From assembly GCA_965242485.1 (NCBI GenBank), contig CBDESM010000003.1:992001-1056000 (forward strand): a DNA stretch of 64,000 nucleotides, read 5' to 3'. The notes beneath the pieces are model-generated. The model did not search any database. It was not told where the DNA came from and saw only the letters and a program-made list of their open reading frames with translations. The position numbers and the translations under genes were made by a program. The stretch's first letter is position 1. Each line of letters starts with the position of its first letter. Source of the DNA: CBDESM01 sp965242485. GTDB taxonomy: Bacteria > Chloroflexota > Dehalococcoidia > Bin125. Shown here in pieces: positions 53,011 to 61,513 of the stretch.

Positions 53011-53775
53011 CTAGCGGCTTGCTTGATTGCGCTGGTATTGACGGATCTCTTTGGCGTAATCGCCGTTGTGGAAGGTCAGTGGGACGCGCTGCCAGTCTAC
53101 GCTGGCGCGCTCGGCATCAGTGCCTCGACGGATGATCCTGACCAAGCGCCCATCGTGTCCAGGCTTGAAGGTGCTCTTGGTTCCGAACCCGCATCCGCAG
53201 ACGCAGAGTTTCCGCTCGCTCGTGCTGCTCGGTTGGCTTGGCCTGCTCAACTTGTCGGACTGTGTCGTTGCGGGCGCATCTGCGATTTCTTGGGAAAGAC
53301 GGCGGATGTTCTCGGCAGCCTCGGACAAACCGCAACGGTCAAGAACCAAGATGCACTGGCTGGTGATCGCGTCGGCGACTTCGGGTCCGCAGTCGCCTTC
53401 ATCATAGTCATGCTCAAGGAACTCGTTGCGCACCGACCGAATATGGAACAGCGCATCAATGTCGTTCTTGCGCAGACCCCGAAACAGATCGCGATGATCC
53501 CGGATCAGGAAGGCGATGTTGCTGGCTTCAAGCAGTACGTGACCCTCTTTGCCACGTTCAAGTGCATCCATCCTTCTTTCATGGCCTTCGCGGATACCCT
53601 GATTGGCTGCACCATTTTCGATTCTCTCGCGGAGAGGCCGGAGCACGCAGACCTCTAGCCATCCTTCCCCGTGGTGTGCTTGAAGCACTTCTGCGATGTG
53701 CCGGCGCATGGCGTCGCGGTAGATGAGGAGGGCGGTGTAGGCGCGGATTCTGTTGGGGTAGGCGTAGTCGGCCAT
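53011..53775 (-). CDS. Swt1/HEPN-like ribonuclease candidate with zinc-ribbon tail
   Basis: The 254-residue protein starts YAYPNRIRAYTALLIYRDAMRR, then forms a helical bundle with the HEPN catalytic signature R116-N-E-F-L-E-H122 (R-x5-H). The C-terminal part CVCGCGFGTKSTFKPGHDGRL is a small Cys/His motif found in many defence and phage proteins. HEPN domains are metal-independent RNases used in toxin and abortive-infection systems. It is followed by a 40-residue gene and a membrane protein on the same strand. Confidence 0.75.
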   Translation of the reverse strand: MADYAYPNRIRAYTALLIYRDAMRRHIAEVLQAHHGEGWLEVCVLRPLRERIENGAANQGIREGHERRMDALERGKEGHVLLEASNIAFLIRDHRDLFRGLRKNDIDALFHIRSVRNEFLEHDYDEGDCGPEVADAITSQCILVLDRCGLSEAAENIRRLSQEIADAPATTQSDKLSRPSQPSSTSERKLCVCGCGFGTKSTFKPGHDGRLVRIIRRGTDAERASVDWQRVPLTFHNGDYAKEIRQYQRNQASR

Positions 53776-53788
53776 TGTCCTGGGCCTT

Positions 53789-54031
53789 TCAGCGCCAGTC
53801 GGGTTTGCGGATTTCGCTCTTGCGGCGGATTTCCCAGAGGCGGTCTAGGTCGTCGTTCATTTTTTCGTGGAGGGCGTCCATCTCCTCGCGGCCGGGGCGC
53901 ATTTCGCTGGATTTCCAGCGGCGGATGGCGGCGCGGTCGGATTTGTCGATTTCCACGTCGTCGAGCATCTGGCCGACGATGCGGTTGAAGATGGCCCACG
54001 CTTCTTCGATGTCCAGTTCGACCTTGACCAT
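53789..54031 (-). CDS. Small acidic helical protein, copy 1
   Basis: The 80-residue protein from ATG 54031 (AAGGAG upstream) reads MVKVELDIEEAWAIFNRIVG, QMLDDVEIDKSDRAAIRRW, then a charged tail. The next gene upstream is a paralogue (VELD/KLDEAEAW, Q-x-LD-x-VE, AV-x-x-W). It ends 14 bases before the HEPN start, so all three may be one transcript. No family was recognised. Confidence 0.7.
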   Translation of the reverse strand: MVKVELDIEEAWAIFNRIVGQMLDDVEIDKSDRAAIRRWKSSEMRPGREEMDALHEKMNDDLDRLWEIRRKSEIRKPDWR

Positions 54032-54074
54032 TTCGGAGCTCCTTCGGCTGCGGATCGGGCGGCGCGGGGCGCGG

Positions 54075-54323
54075 CTAGCGGACCTTGCGGTAGTAGTCGC
54101 GGCGACGGACTGTGCGGGTGAGTTCCTCGTCGATTTGGTGGCCGAGGGCCTCGTTGACGGCGGCGGCGAAGGCTTCCATGGGAGGGCTGCCCTCTTCGAG
54201 GCCGGCGCGCCAGTCGCGGACGGCTTGGACGGCGTCATCGCTGAGCTCGACTTGGTCGAGCACTTGGGCGGTGACGAGGGTCATCAGGGACCAGGCTTCG
54301 GCTTCGTCCAGTTTGAGCTGCAT
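54075..54323 (-). CDS. Small acidic helical protein, copy 2
   Basis: The 82-residue protein from ATG 54323 (GGAGGAACCC upstream) reads MQLKLDEAEAWSLMTLVTAQ, VLDQVELSDDAVQAVRDWR and a basic end VRRRDYYRKVR. It is a paralogue of the gene at 53789. It starts 27 bases after an enoyl-CoA hydratase gene on the same strand. Confidence 0.7.
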   Translation of the reverse strand: MQLKLDEAEAWSLMTLVTAQVLDQVELSDDAVQAVRDWRAGLEEGSPPMEAFAAAVNEALGHQIDEELTRTVRRRDYYRKVR

Positions 54324-54349
54324 GGGTTCCTCCGTGCGGATGGGTGCGG

Positions 54350-55072
54350 TCAGGCGCCGCGGAAGGCGGGCCGGCGTTTTTCGGTGAAGGCGGCGACGCC
54401 TTCTGCGCGGTCGGCGGTGGCTTGGAGCAGGATGGTGAGCTCGGTTTCGTATTGGAGCGCGTGGGCGAGCGGCATTTCGGAGCCGCGCTGGAGCGCTTCT
54501 TTGGCGTAGCGGAGGGCGATGGGGCCGCGCTGGGCGATCTCGCCGGCGAGGCGGCGGGCTTCGGCGCGGGGGTCGTCGGCGACGGCGGTGATCAGGCCCC
54601 AGGCGAGCGCTTGGTCGGCGCTGAGGGTCTTGCCGGTGAGGGCGAGTTGTCCGGCGCGGGAGCGGCCGATGGCGCGGGCGAGGCGCTGGAGTCCGCCGGC
54701 TTTGGGGAATGCGCCGGAGATCGCGCCGGGCAGGCCGAATTGGGCGCCGGGTGCGGCGACGCGGACATCGGCGCAGAGGGCGAGTTCGAGGCCGCCATCG
54801 AGGCAGTCGCCGGAGATTGCGGCGACCGTCGGCTGAGGCAGCGCGGCCAGGGGCGCGAAGGGGTCGCCGGGTTCGACCGAGTCGTCGGCCCAGCCGGTCC
54901 AGGCGGCGGGTGATGGGTCGAGCAGGAGGACGCGGGCGTCGTCGGCCTCGCGGATCGCGCCGCAGAGGCCGGCCAGGTCGACGGCGAAGCGGGCATCGAG
55001 CGCGCCGCCGCCGGTGACGAGGGCCGTCGCGCCGTCGCGGTGCAGTTCCAAGTCGACGGCGGCAGCGGGCAT
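54350..55072 (-). CDS. Enoyl-CoA hydratase/isomerase family protein, divergent
   Basis: The 240-residue crotonase-like protein has PTVAAISGDCLDGGLELALC and ADVRVAAPGAQFGLPGA, then FPKAGGLQRLARAIG. The usual oxyanion block before it is altered (SPAAWTGWADDSVEPGD) and the catalytic Glu pair is not clear, so activity may differ from hydration. It lies 39 bases after the penicillin acylase stop on the same strand. Confidence 0.85.
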   Translation of the reverse strand: MPAAAVDLELHRDGATALVTGGGALDARFAVDLAGLCGAIREADDARVLLLDPSPAAWTGWADDSVEPGDPFAPLAALPQPTVAAISGDCLDGGLELALCADVRVAAPGAQFGLPGAISGAFPKAGGLQRLARAIGRSRAGQLALTGKTLSADQALAWGLITAVADDPRAEARRLAGEIAQRGPIALRYAKEALQRGSEMPLAHALQYETELTILLQATADRAEGVAAFTEKRRPAFRGA

Positions 55073-55111
55073 TTCGGTCCTGGTCGGCGGGCCGGGAGGG
55101 TCCGGGCTGCG

Positions 55112-57490
55112 TCAGTCTACCGAAGGGGCGCGTGCGGGCGGTTCGAGGAGGAGTCTGCGGCTGCCGGAGCGTTCGATCTCGGCGCGGTCGCGGAGCAGGG
55201 GCAGCAGGCGGCCCTTGAGCCAGGCGTCGGTCATCGGGCCGGCCGGGCGCATGGCGTCGGCGGCCTGTTCGCCGGCGAGGACGAATTGGGCGCGGGGCGG
55301 ATCGGAGAGTTCGACGACGAGCCGGAGCGCAGGGGCGGCGGTGGGCGCGGCGAAGGGGTCGAGGCCGAGCACGCCGGACTGGTTGATCGCGTCGGCGCTG
55401 CCGCCGGCGGGGAAGGGGCCGGCGCTGAGCCATTTGCCGAGCAGGGGGACGTCGGCGAAGGCGTGGGCGAGGACGAGTTGGCGGCAGCGGCCCCAGCGCC
55501 AGGAGGGAGGTTCGGGATCGAGCCGGCCGGCGAGCGTTTCGGCGGCCGCGCGCAGGGCGTCGGCGAGTTCAGTTTCGGCGCGGCCCGGGTCGGCGTCGAT
55601 GCGGGCGAGGGCCCAGCTGCCGGCGCGTGCGCTGAAGATGTCGAGCGTGCTGATCGCGGTCGCCGCCGCGGGCAGGGGACGGCCGCCGAGGATGCGGCCC
55701 AGGGCGGCGCGGCGGTATTCGACGGCGGCGCAGGCGGCGACGGCCGCGGCGGCGGAGTCGGCCGACATGGAGCCGTCCCAGCCGTCGAGCAGATCGAGCA
55801 GCGGTGCGGTTTTGCCGTCGCGCCCGGCTATGGCGCGGGCTCGTTGGGCGAATTCGCGCAGGCGGAGGTCGACTTGATCGAGCTGGATGCGGGCCGAGTC
55901 GTCGGGCGTATGGGGGCGTTCGGTCTCGGCGATCAGCGCGTGGATGCGCTCGGCGCGGGCGGAGTCGAGGTATTCGCCGCCGAACTCCGCTTCGCCGGCG
56001 GGCGCGAGCGGGTTGTTCGCGCTCACGGCGATTCCGCCGGGCGGATCGAGTACGCAGGGCTGCTGCGAAGGCTCGACCGTCTCGGCGGGGACGCCGCCTT
56101 GATCGGGGGGCAGCCAAGCCGCGGCGGGGAAGCGCAGGAGTCCGGGGCTGCCGCGGTGAGCCGCGCCGGAGACGCGCATGCCGATGCGGCCGTCGGCGTC
56201 GGCATAGCCGAAGCAGAGGTTGAAGTCGGCGACCGCGCCGATGGCGGCGCTGAACTCGTCCCAATCGCGGGCGGCGAGCAGCCGGGTGATCGCCGCGCCG
56301 CTGTGCGCGGGACGCAAGACCAGCGAGTTGAGCGAGAAGGCGCGGCGCTCGCCGACCGGAGCGGCTTTGTCGTCGATCTCGCCGGAGACGATCGGGCCGT
56401 TGGCGGTGCGGCTGACGCGGAGCGGGACGGGGCTGCCGCCGGCGACGTCGATCTGCTCGTCGATCCATTTGACGGGGGCCCAGCCGTCCTTGGTGCGGCT
56501 GGAGCGGCCGTCGGCGGAGAGTTCTTCGGCGACGGCGATGTTGGCGGCCTGCATCGAGGCGGTGGGGCCCCAGGCGATGCGGTCGTTGTGGCCCCAGATG
56601 ATGCCGGGCATGCCGGGGATGCCGGCGCCGGCGGCGTCGAACTCGGGGCAGTGGAGGTGGATGAAGTGCGCGTGCGGCGGCGCAACGGGGCTGAGATGCG
56701 GGTCGCAGGCGAAGATCGGCGCGCCGCTTTCGGTGCGGCTGCCGGCGATGGCCCAGTTGTTGCTCGCGCCGCCGGCGATGCCGAGGGCGGTGCGCAGCTC
56801 GGCGGCCGTTTCGAGTGCGGCGTCGGCCGCGCCGAGGCTGCCGCAGGGGGGCGCGACGGTGCGCGAATCCGCGGGCAGGGGCGGGTCGATTTCGCGCAGG
56901 GCGGCGGGGCCGAATTCCGCGGCGATGCGGGCGCGGGCGATCTGCTGTTCCCAAGCGGTGCCGAGCAGGAACGAGAGCAGCTTGGACCAGGCGATGGAGT
57001 CCTCCGCGCGCCAAGGGCCGATCTCCGCACCGAGCAGCCGCGCTTCGAATGGGCGGGGCGAGCGTTCGATGGCGGCGTTGATGCCGGCAAGGTAGGGCGC
57101 GACTCGGCGGCGCTCGTCCTCGCCGGAGCGGCGCCAGGCGTCTTCGGCGACGCGGGCGAGGCCGAGCGTGCGGGTGAGTCTGTCCGCGGGCAGCCCTCGT
57201 TCGCCGACGAGGGAGGCGATGCGGCCGGTGGCGGCGAGGCGGTTCCAGTGCATCTGCCAGAGGCGGTCGCTTGCCTGCGCGAAGCCCATCCCGAAGAGCG
57301 CGTCGGCGGCGGAGCGGGCGAAGACGTGCGGGATGGCGCGGCGGTCGCGCAGGATTTCGACTGGCGCGGCGATGCCGTCGATGACGATGCGCCCGGCGGC
57401 GAGCGGCCGGGGGCGGGGCAGCAGCATCTCGGCGGCGAGCGCGCCGGCGGCGCCGGCTGCCCGCCGCGCCGCGCTCAAGACCCCCGGCAC
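55112..57490 (-). CDS. Penicillin acylase family N-terminal nucleophile hydrolase
   Basis: The roughly 792-residue precursor has the alpha part (RRAIPHVFARSAADALFGMGF, DRLWQM) and the beta part starting at the nucleophile S243 in GGASNNWAIAGSRT, where autocleavage would occur. GHNDRIAWGPTA and SANNPL are further family blocks. Members cleave amides such as beta-lactams or acyl-homoserine lactones. No clear signal peptide is seen. The start is unsure (GTG 57490 or ATG 57427). It is divergent from the SDR gene. Confidence 0.9.
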   Translation of the reverse strand: MPGVLSAARRAAGAAGALAAEMLLPRPRPLAAGRIVIDGIAAPVEILRDRRAIPHVFARSAADALFGMGFAQASDRLWQMHWNRLAATGRIASLVGERGLPADRLTRTLGLARVAEDAWRRSGEDERRRVAPYLAGINAAIERSPRPFEARLLGAEIGPWRAEDSIAWSKLLSFLLGTAWEQQIARARIAAEFGPAALREIDPPLPADSRTVAPPCGSLGAADAALETAAELRTALGIAGGASNNWAIAGSRTESGAPIFACDPHLSPVAPPHAHFIHLHCPEFDAAGAGIPGMPGIIWGHNDRIAWGPTASMQAANIAVAEELSADGRSSRTKDGWAPVKWIDEQIDVAGGSPVPLRVSRTANGPIVSGEIDDKAAPVGERRAFSLNSLVLRPAHSGAAITRLLAARDWDEFSAAIGAVADFNLCFGYADADGRIGMRVSGAAHRGSPGLLRFPAAAWLPPDQGGVPAETVEPSQQPCVLDPPGGIAVSANNPLAPAGEAEFGGEYLDSARAERIHALIAETERPHTPDDSARIQLDQVDLRLREFAQRARAIAGRDGKTAPLLDLLDGWDGSMSADSAAAAVAACAAVEYRRAALGRILGGRPLPAAATAISTLDIFSARAGSWALARIDADPGRAETELADALRAAAETLAGRLDPEPPSWRWGRCRQLVLAHAFADVPLLGKWLSAGPFPAGGSADAINQSGVLGLDPFAAPTAAPALRLVVELSDPPRAQFVLAGEQAADAMRPAGPMTDAWLKGRLLPLLRDRAEIERSGSRRLLLEPPARAPSVD

Positions 57491-57545
57491 GCCGCACGTT
57501 TCATTCCGCGAGGGTATGGCGTCGGCGGCCCGTAGACTGCGGCGG

Positions 57546-58325
57546 ATGGATCTGCAGCTGCAAGGCAAGGCCGCGCTGGTCACGGGGGCGTCCGAGGGGA
57601 TCGGGCTCCATTGCGCGCTGGCGCTGGCGGCGGAGGGCGCGGACGTCGCCGTCTGCGCGCGGCGGCCGGAGGCGCTCGCGGCCGCGCGGGAGCGGATCGA
57701 CGCGGCCGGCGGCGGCCGCGCGCTCGCGATTCAAGCCGATCTGGGCGAAGCCGACGCTCCCGGCCGCGCGGTCGCGGAAGCGGCCGCCGAATTCGGGCGC
57801 TTGGAGATCTTGATCAACAACATGGGCGTCTCGCTGCGCGGCGAGGGGGACGGCGTCTGGCAGCAGATGTTCGAGCTGAACTTGATGGCGGCGGTGAGGG
57901 CGACGCGGGCGGCGCTGCCGCATCTCGAGGCAGCGGCTGCAGGCGAAGGGGCGGACTCGGCGAGCGTGATCCACATCGGCTCGATCTTCGGGCGCGAGGC
58001 GGGCGGATCGGCGCAGTACAACGCGATGAAGGCGGCGATGCACAGCCACGCGAAGTCGCTGGCGCTCGAGCTCGCGCCGCGCAACATCCGCGTCAACGCG
58101 ATCGCGCCGGGCTCGATCGCCTGGCCCGGCAGCCGCTGGCAGGAGCGCTACGAGGCCGACCCGGAGGGCATCCAGCGGAGCGTGCTGGACACGATCGCGT
58201 TCAACCGCTTCGGGCGGCCGGAGGAGGTGGCCGACGTCGCTGCCTTCCTCGCCTCGCCGCGGGCGGCCTGGGTGACCGGGGCCTGCCTCAACGTCGACGG
58301 CGGGCAGACGCGCTCTAACATTTAG
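57546..58325 (+). CDS. Short-chain dehydrogenase/reductase
   Basis: The 259-residue classical SDR has the cofactor motif TGASEGIG, NNMG, the catalytic Ser in IHIGSIFG, and YNAMK with the Tyr and Lys. The C-terminal NVDGGQTRS is typical of the FabG-like group. Cofactor preference is likely NADP given Arg residues after the second strand (CARRPEAL). The substrate is unknown. Confidence 0.93.
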   Translation: MDLQLQGKAALVTGASEGIGLHCALALAAEGADVAVCARRPEALAAARERIDAAGGGRALAIQADLGEADAPGRAVAEAAAEFGRLEILINNMGVSLRGEGDGVWQQMFELNLMAAVRATRAALPHLEAAAAGEGADSASVIHIGSIFGREAGGSAQYNAMKAAMHSHAKSLALELAPRNIRVNAIAPGSIAWPGSRWQERYEADPEGIQRSVLDTIAFNRFGRPEEVADVAAFLASPRAAWVTGACLNVDGGQTRSNI

Positions 58326-58347
58326 GCAGCAGCGGGACGGGGGAAGC

Positions 58348-58827
58348 ATGGCCGACGGGCACGCCTACGAGCACTCGCGGAGGCGCTTGGGCGCGGGGCC
58401 GATCACGGCGTTCGAGCGCAACGCGCCCCGCATCCTGCGTCCATTGGTCGGCGGCGCGGTCGGCGCGTCGATCGTGGTGCTCTTCCTGGCGCTGCGCGGG
58501 GGCCCGCCGACGGACGAGATCGACATGATCACGGGCACGCAGCGGGGCGGCTGGAACCGGCTGGAGGACGTGCATCTGTTGATCGTCGTCAATGCCGCGG
58601 TCGTGGCGGCGATCGCGGCGAATTTCCTGGCGGAGTGGATCCACCGCTGGCTGGAGATCAGCGTCGCGGCGTCGATCTGCGGGATGCTGATCGCGCTGCG
58701 CCAGCTCGGCGATCTCGGAGACGGCGGCCGGGCCGCGCTGCTCGCGCTGAGCATCATCAGCGCCGCCGCCGCTGCGGCGATCGCCGCCTACGACATCCGC
58801 ACCCGCAACCGGCGCGCGGGATACTGA
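58348..58827 (+). CDS. Small membrane protein
   Basis: The 159-residue protein has four hydrophobic segments (VGGAVGASIVVLFLAL, HLLIVVNAAVVAAIAANFLA, ISVAASICGMLIAL, ALLALSIISAAAAAAIAAYD). The first half has a conserved-looking RRGGWNRLEDVH-like loop (QRGGWNRLEDVH). It starts 22 bases after the SDR gene and is probably co-transcribed. The function is unknown. Confidence 0.65.
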   Translation: MADGHAYEHSRRRLGAGPITAFERNAPRILRPLVGGAVGASIVVLFLALRGGPPTDEIDMITGTQRGGWNRLEDVHLLIVVNAAVVAAIAANFLAEWIHRWLEISVAASICGMLIALRQLGDLGDGGRAALLALSIISAAAAAAIAAYDIRTRNRRAGY

Positions 58828-58855
58828 TCGGCAGGCTGCAGAGCGCGATTCCAAA

Positions 58856-59365
58856 TCACAGGTTCAGCCTCCCTTGCGCGATATCGGCGCGAGGTTCCGC
58901 GAATTCGAAGCCGAAGTCGGTTTGAAGGCTCAGGTACACGGTGTCGTAGGCGAGAAACGCGCGGACCCGCGCTGCCTTCGCCGACGCGAGGTGGATGGCA
59001 TCCGGCGGCTTCAGCACTTGTTCTTTGTTTTTGCCTTGACTGCTCCGGCGTTCGGCTGCCTCGCGCACCAATCGCCGCGCATTGAGCGCGATCGCGCGGT
59101 CAAATCTCACCAGATGTATGAGGCGGCGATTCTGCAAGAGCCGATCGATCATTTCATCTTGGACGGACCCTTCCGTTCGCAGCGACAGCTGCTCGGCGAT
59201 GTAGGCGACCTCTGTGAGCGCGAGAATCGAAGTGTGAAGCCGTAGTTGGCCTCGTCGCGCGCGTCTGAACAGCTCATCGATATGCGGCACGCGGTCGATG
59301 TCGCCATTGAGGTACGACATGGACACGCACGAGTCGAGATAGAGATCCGGGACGTTACCACTCAT
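58856..59365 (-). CDS. PIN-domain protein, probable toxin
   Basis: The 169-residue protein begins PDLYLDSCVSMSYLNGD with the first active-site Asp, continues ILALTEVAYIAEQL with the Glu, and has KPPDAIHLASA and FLAYDTVYLSL for the remaining acidic sites. It overlaps the gene upstream by 11 bases, the usual toxin-antitoxin layout. It is unrelated in detail to the PIN toxin at 13300. Confidence 0.85.
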   Translation of the reverse strand: MSGNVPDLYLDSCVSMSYLNGDIDRVPHIDELFRRARRGQLRLHTSILALTEVAYIAEQLSLRTEGSVQDEMIDRLLQNRRLIHLVRFDRAIALNARRLVREAAERRSSQGKNKEQVLKPPDAIHLASAKAARVRAFLAYDTVYLSLQTDFGFEFAEPRADIAQGRLNL

Positions 59366-60128
59366 CGCGCATGCGCCTGATCAGCACCTCGGCGCGCGGG
59401 TCGTTCGGGCCGCGCGGGATCGATCCGCGCGCGGCCTTCCAGTCTTCGTCCCAGTGCTCGTCCTCGTCGGTCAGGGCCTCGATCTCGGTGACATCGCGGA
59501 CTTCGATCGGGTGCCCGCTGGCTGCCTGGTAGGTCACGAGGCCGGTGATGCGGGCGAAGCCGAGATGCCATGCTTCAGTGGCGAGTTCCGCATGTTCCGG
59601 GGCTAGATGACAGCGGATGGCGCGGTCGTACAGATCATCGTGAAGCGTCAATTGGAGTTCCTTGCGGCGGTTGATGGCGACCACTTCACCCTCGACAGAG
59701 CCCCGGTCGACATAAGTGGCGGCATCGCTCTTGGCAGCCCTCGGGCCGAGCTGTGCAATCAGGTGGCTCGCGCCGCCCGCGGCGAACGTGACCGATTGCA
59801 CGCCCTTCCGTTTGGTCAGATTGGCGAGCTTGCGGATCGGGCGACGCACCGCAGCGGAGCATTCAAGCGGCCGATCGGCGCTGAGATCAGCCGCGATCAT
59901 CTCGTACCTCTCGGCAACGCGCTGCGCCGCCGGCGAGGCTCCTCCCGCCTCCAGGCTGATCCGGGCGCTGCCGGCGCGCAGATCGCTGACGCGCCAAGAC
60001 ACGCGGGCGCCGGGCGCGTGATCGTCTTGCAAAGCAAACACGAGCTCGCGCAGGCCGGATACCGCCGTTGCGAGCGTCTCGATGTCGACGTCGCCCTCGA
60101 TCGAGTAGGCGATGATCGTGTTCGCCAT
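59355..60128 (-). CDS. Partner of the PIN protein, function unknown
   Basis: The 257-residue protein from ATG 60128 begins ANTIIAYSIEGDVDIETLAT and has alpha/beta content, with SGHPIEVRDVTEIEAL near the end. The middle TYVDRGSVEGEVVAINRR looks like a small beta-barrel. It precedes and overlaps the PIN gene. It is much longer than common VapB antitoxins. It may bind nucleic acid or sense a ligand, which is a guess from position. Confidence 0.7.
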   Translation of the reverse strand: MANTIIAYSIEGDVDIETLATAVSGLRELVFALQDDHAPGARVSWRVSDLRAGSARISLEAGGASPAAQRVAERYEMIAADLSADRPLECSAAVRRPIRKLANLTKRKGVQSVTFAAGGASHLIAQLGPRAAKSDAATYVDRGSVEGEVVAINRRKELQLTLHDDLYDRAIRCHLAPEHAELATEAWHLGFARITGLVTYQAASGHPIEVRDVTEIEALTDEDEHWDEDWKAARGSIPRGPNDPRAEVLIRRMRDEW

Positions 60129-60193
60129 CGCGCACCTCACCTTTTGAGCGTATGCAGATCGGCCCGGCTCGGCGCCATCGGTGCCGGCGGCGG

Positions 60194-60586
60194 TTACTCG
60201 CCGGTGACTTCGGTGACGCTGTCGCGGAGGGTGATGGCGAGGTGGGTCATGGGGGAGCCGGTGTCGCCGGCGCCGTGCCAGTGCTCTTCGCCGGCGGGGA
60301 TGATGGCGAAGTCGCCGGCGCTGATCAGGCGCTCGCCTTCGGCGTTGCCGACCTTGCCGATGCCGGAGAGCACGTAGAGCATCTGCTCGCTCGTATGCGT
60401 GTGGTTCTTGGTCCGCGCGCCGGCGCCGAACTGCACGACGGCGCAGTTGAAGTCCGCGTCGTCGCCGCCGTGCTGGCCGCCGACGGCGCCGGCCAGCGGG
60501 CGCACCCAGACGTCGCCGCCGGTGAAGATCTCGGCTTGCGCGTGCGCGCTTTCGCCTTCGGAAGATCCGGTGGTTCGCATCTGCAT
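60194..60586 (-). CDS. Cupin-domain protein
   Basis: The 130-residue single-domain cupin has metal-site motif 1 KNHTHTSEQMLYVLSG and motif 2 GDFAIIPAGEEHWHG. Such proteins bind Fe, Mn or Zn as dioxygenases, isomerases or sensors. It starts behind GAGGG at ATG 60586 and lies 29 bases after the dienelactone hydrolase gene. The substrate is unknown. Confidence 0.88.
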   Translation of the reverse strand: MQMRTTGSSEGESAHAQAEIFTGGDVWVRPLAGAVGGQHGGDDADFNCAVVQFGAGARTKNHTHTSEQMLYVLSGIGKVGNAEGERLISAGDFAIIPAGEEHWHGAGDTGSPMTHLAITLRDSVTEVTGE

Positions 60587-60615
60587 CCCTCCCTCGCGCC
60601 CGCGGGCGCTGCTGG

Positions 60616-61368
60616 CTAGCTGTTGGCCGCGATGAAGCGCTGGATGCGCTCCCACGCATCGGCGCAGGCGGCTTGGTGCTCGTCGTAGGAGCGGTCGAAG
60701 AACGAGTGCGGCGCGCCCTCGTAGGTGGTGAACTCGCGCTCGACGCCGGCATCCGACAGGGCGGCCTCGAACTTGGCGACTTCTTCGGCGGGGATGCCCT
60801 CGTCGGCGCCGCCCATCAGGCCGATCACGGGGCACTCGATCTTCGCGGCCTCGGCCAGCGGCGCGGGGCCGCCGTTGAGGCCGTCGCGGGTCGGGTGGCC
60901 GTAGAAGCCGATCGCGCCGGCGAGGCCGTGGCCGGCAGCGGCTTGCAGCCAGGAGTTGGAGCCGCCGAAGCAGAAGCCGACGACGAACAGGGCGCGGCCG
61001 GGGTCGGCCTCGCGCAGCACGGCCGCGGCCGCGACGGTGTCGGCCGTGATGCCTTCGGGCGTGGTCGCGCGGACGTGCGGCCAGAAGTCGAACTCGGCGT
61101 CGCGCTTGCCGACGCCGGCGCTGCGGCCGAAGTAGTCGATCGCGATCGCTTCGACGCCGATCTCGGCGAAGCGCAGGGCCAGCTCCTCGTAGAAGCGGAA
61201 GAGGCCGCGCACGTCGGGCAGGATCACGATGGCGGGGCCGCCATCGGCCTTGGCGCGGAAGGCGGCGAACTCGTTGCCGTCGGACGCCTTCAGGGTCAGG
61301 TCTTCGGAATCGACGGCCGCGCCGGAGATCGGGATGATCGCCGGCAGGGCTTCGTATCGGTGGCACAT
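60616..61368 (-). CDS. Dienelactone hydrolase family protein
   Basis: The 250-residue alpha/beta hydrolase has the Cys nucleophile in VVGFCFGGSNSW, the Asp in GLMGGADEGIP and the His in GAPHSFFDRSY, the C-D-H triad of dienelactone hydrolases. These open lactones in aromatic-ring breakdown, although many relatives act on other esters. It is probably co-transcribed with the cupin. Confidence 0.92.
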   Translation of the reverse strand: MCHRYEALPAIIPISGAAVDSEDLTLKASDGNEFAAFRAKADGGPAIVILPDVRGLFRFYEELALRFAEIGVEAIAIDYFGRSAGVGKRDAEFDFWPHVRATTPEGITADTVAAAAVLREADPGRALFVVGFCFGGSNSWLQAAAGHGLAGAIGFYGHPTRDGLNGGPAPLAEAAKIECPVIGLMGGADEGIPAEEVAKFEAALSDAGVEREFTTYEGAPHSFFDRSYDEHQAACADAWERIQRFIAANS

Positions 61369-61513
61369 CTCGGCAGCCTCGCTTCCGCCCGTTCGGGGCG
61401 GGAGCAGGATAGCCGCGCGCGGCGGCGGGCCGATTTGTGTCCCGCTAACACCTTTTGGCCGAATCCGGGTACGCTCGCGCGAGCAGCCGACGAGTAGCCG
61501 AAGGGGGCCGCGC

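Noticed and set aside
55040..57535. An 831-codon plus-strand frame opposite the penicillin acylase
   Set aside because: Gly/Ala/Asp-rich shadow; the opposite strand carries all acylase motifs.
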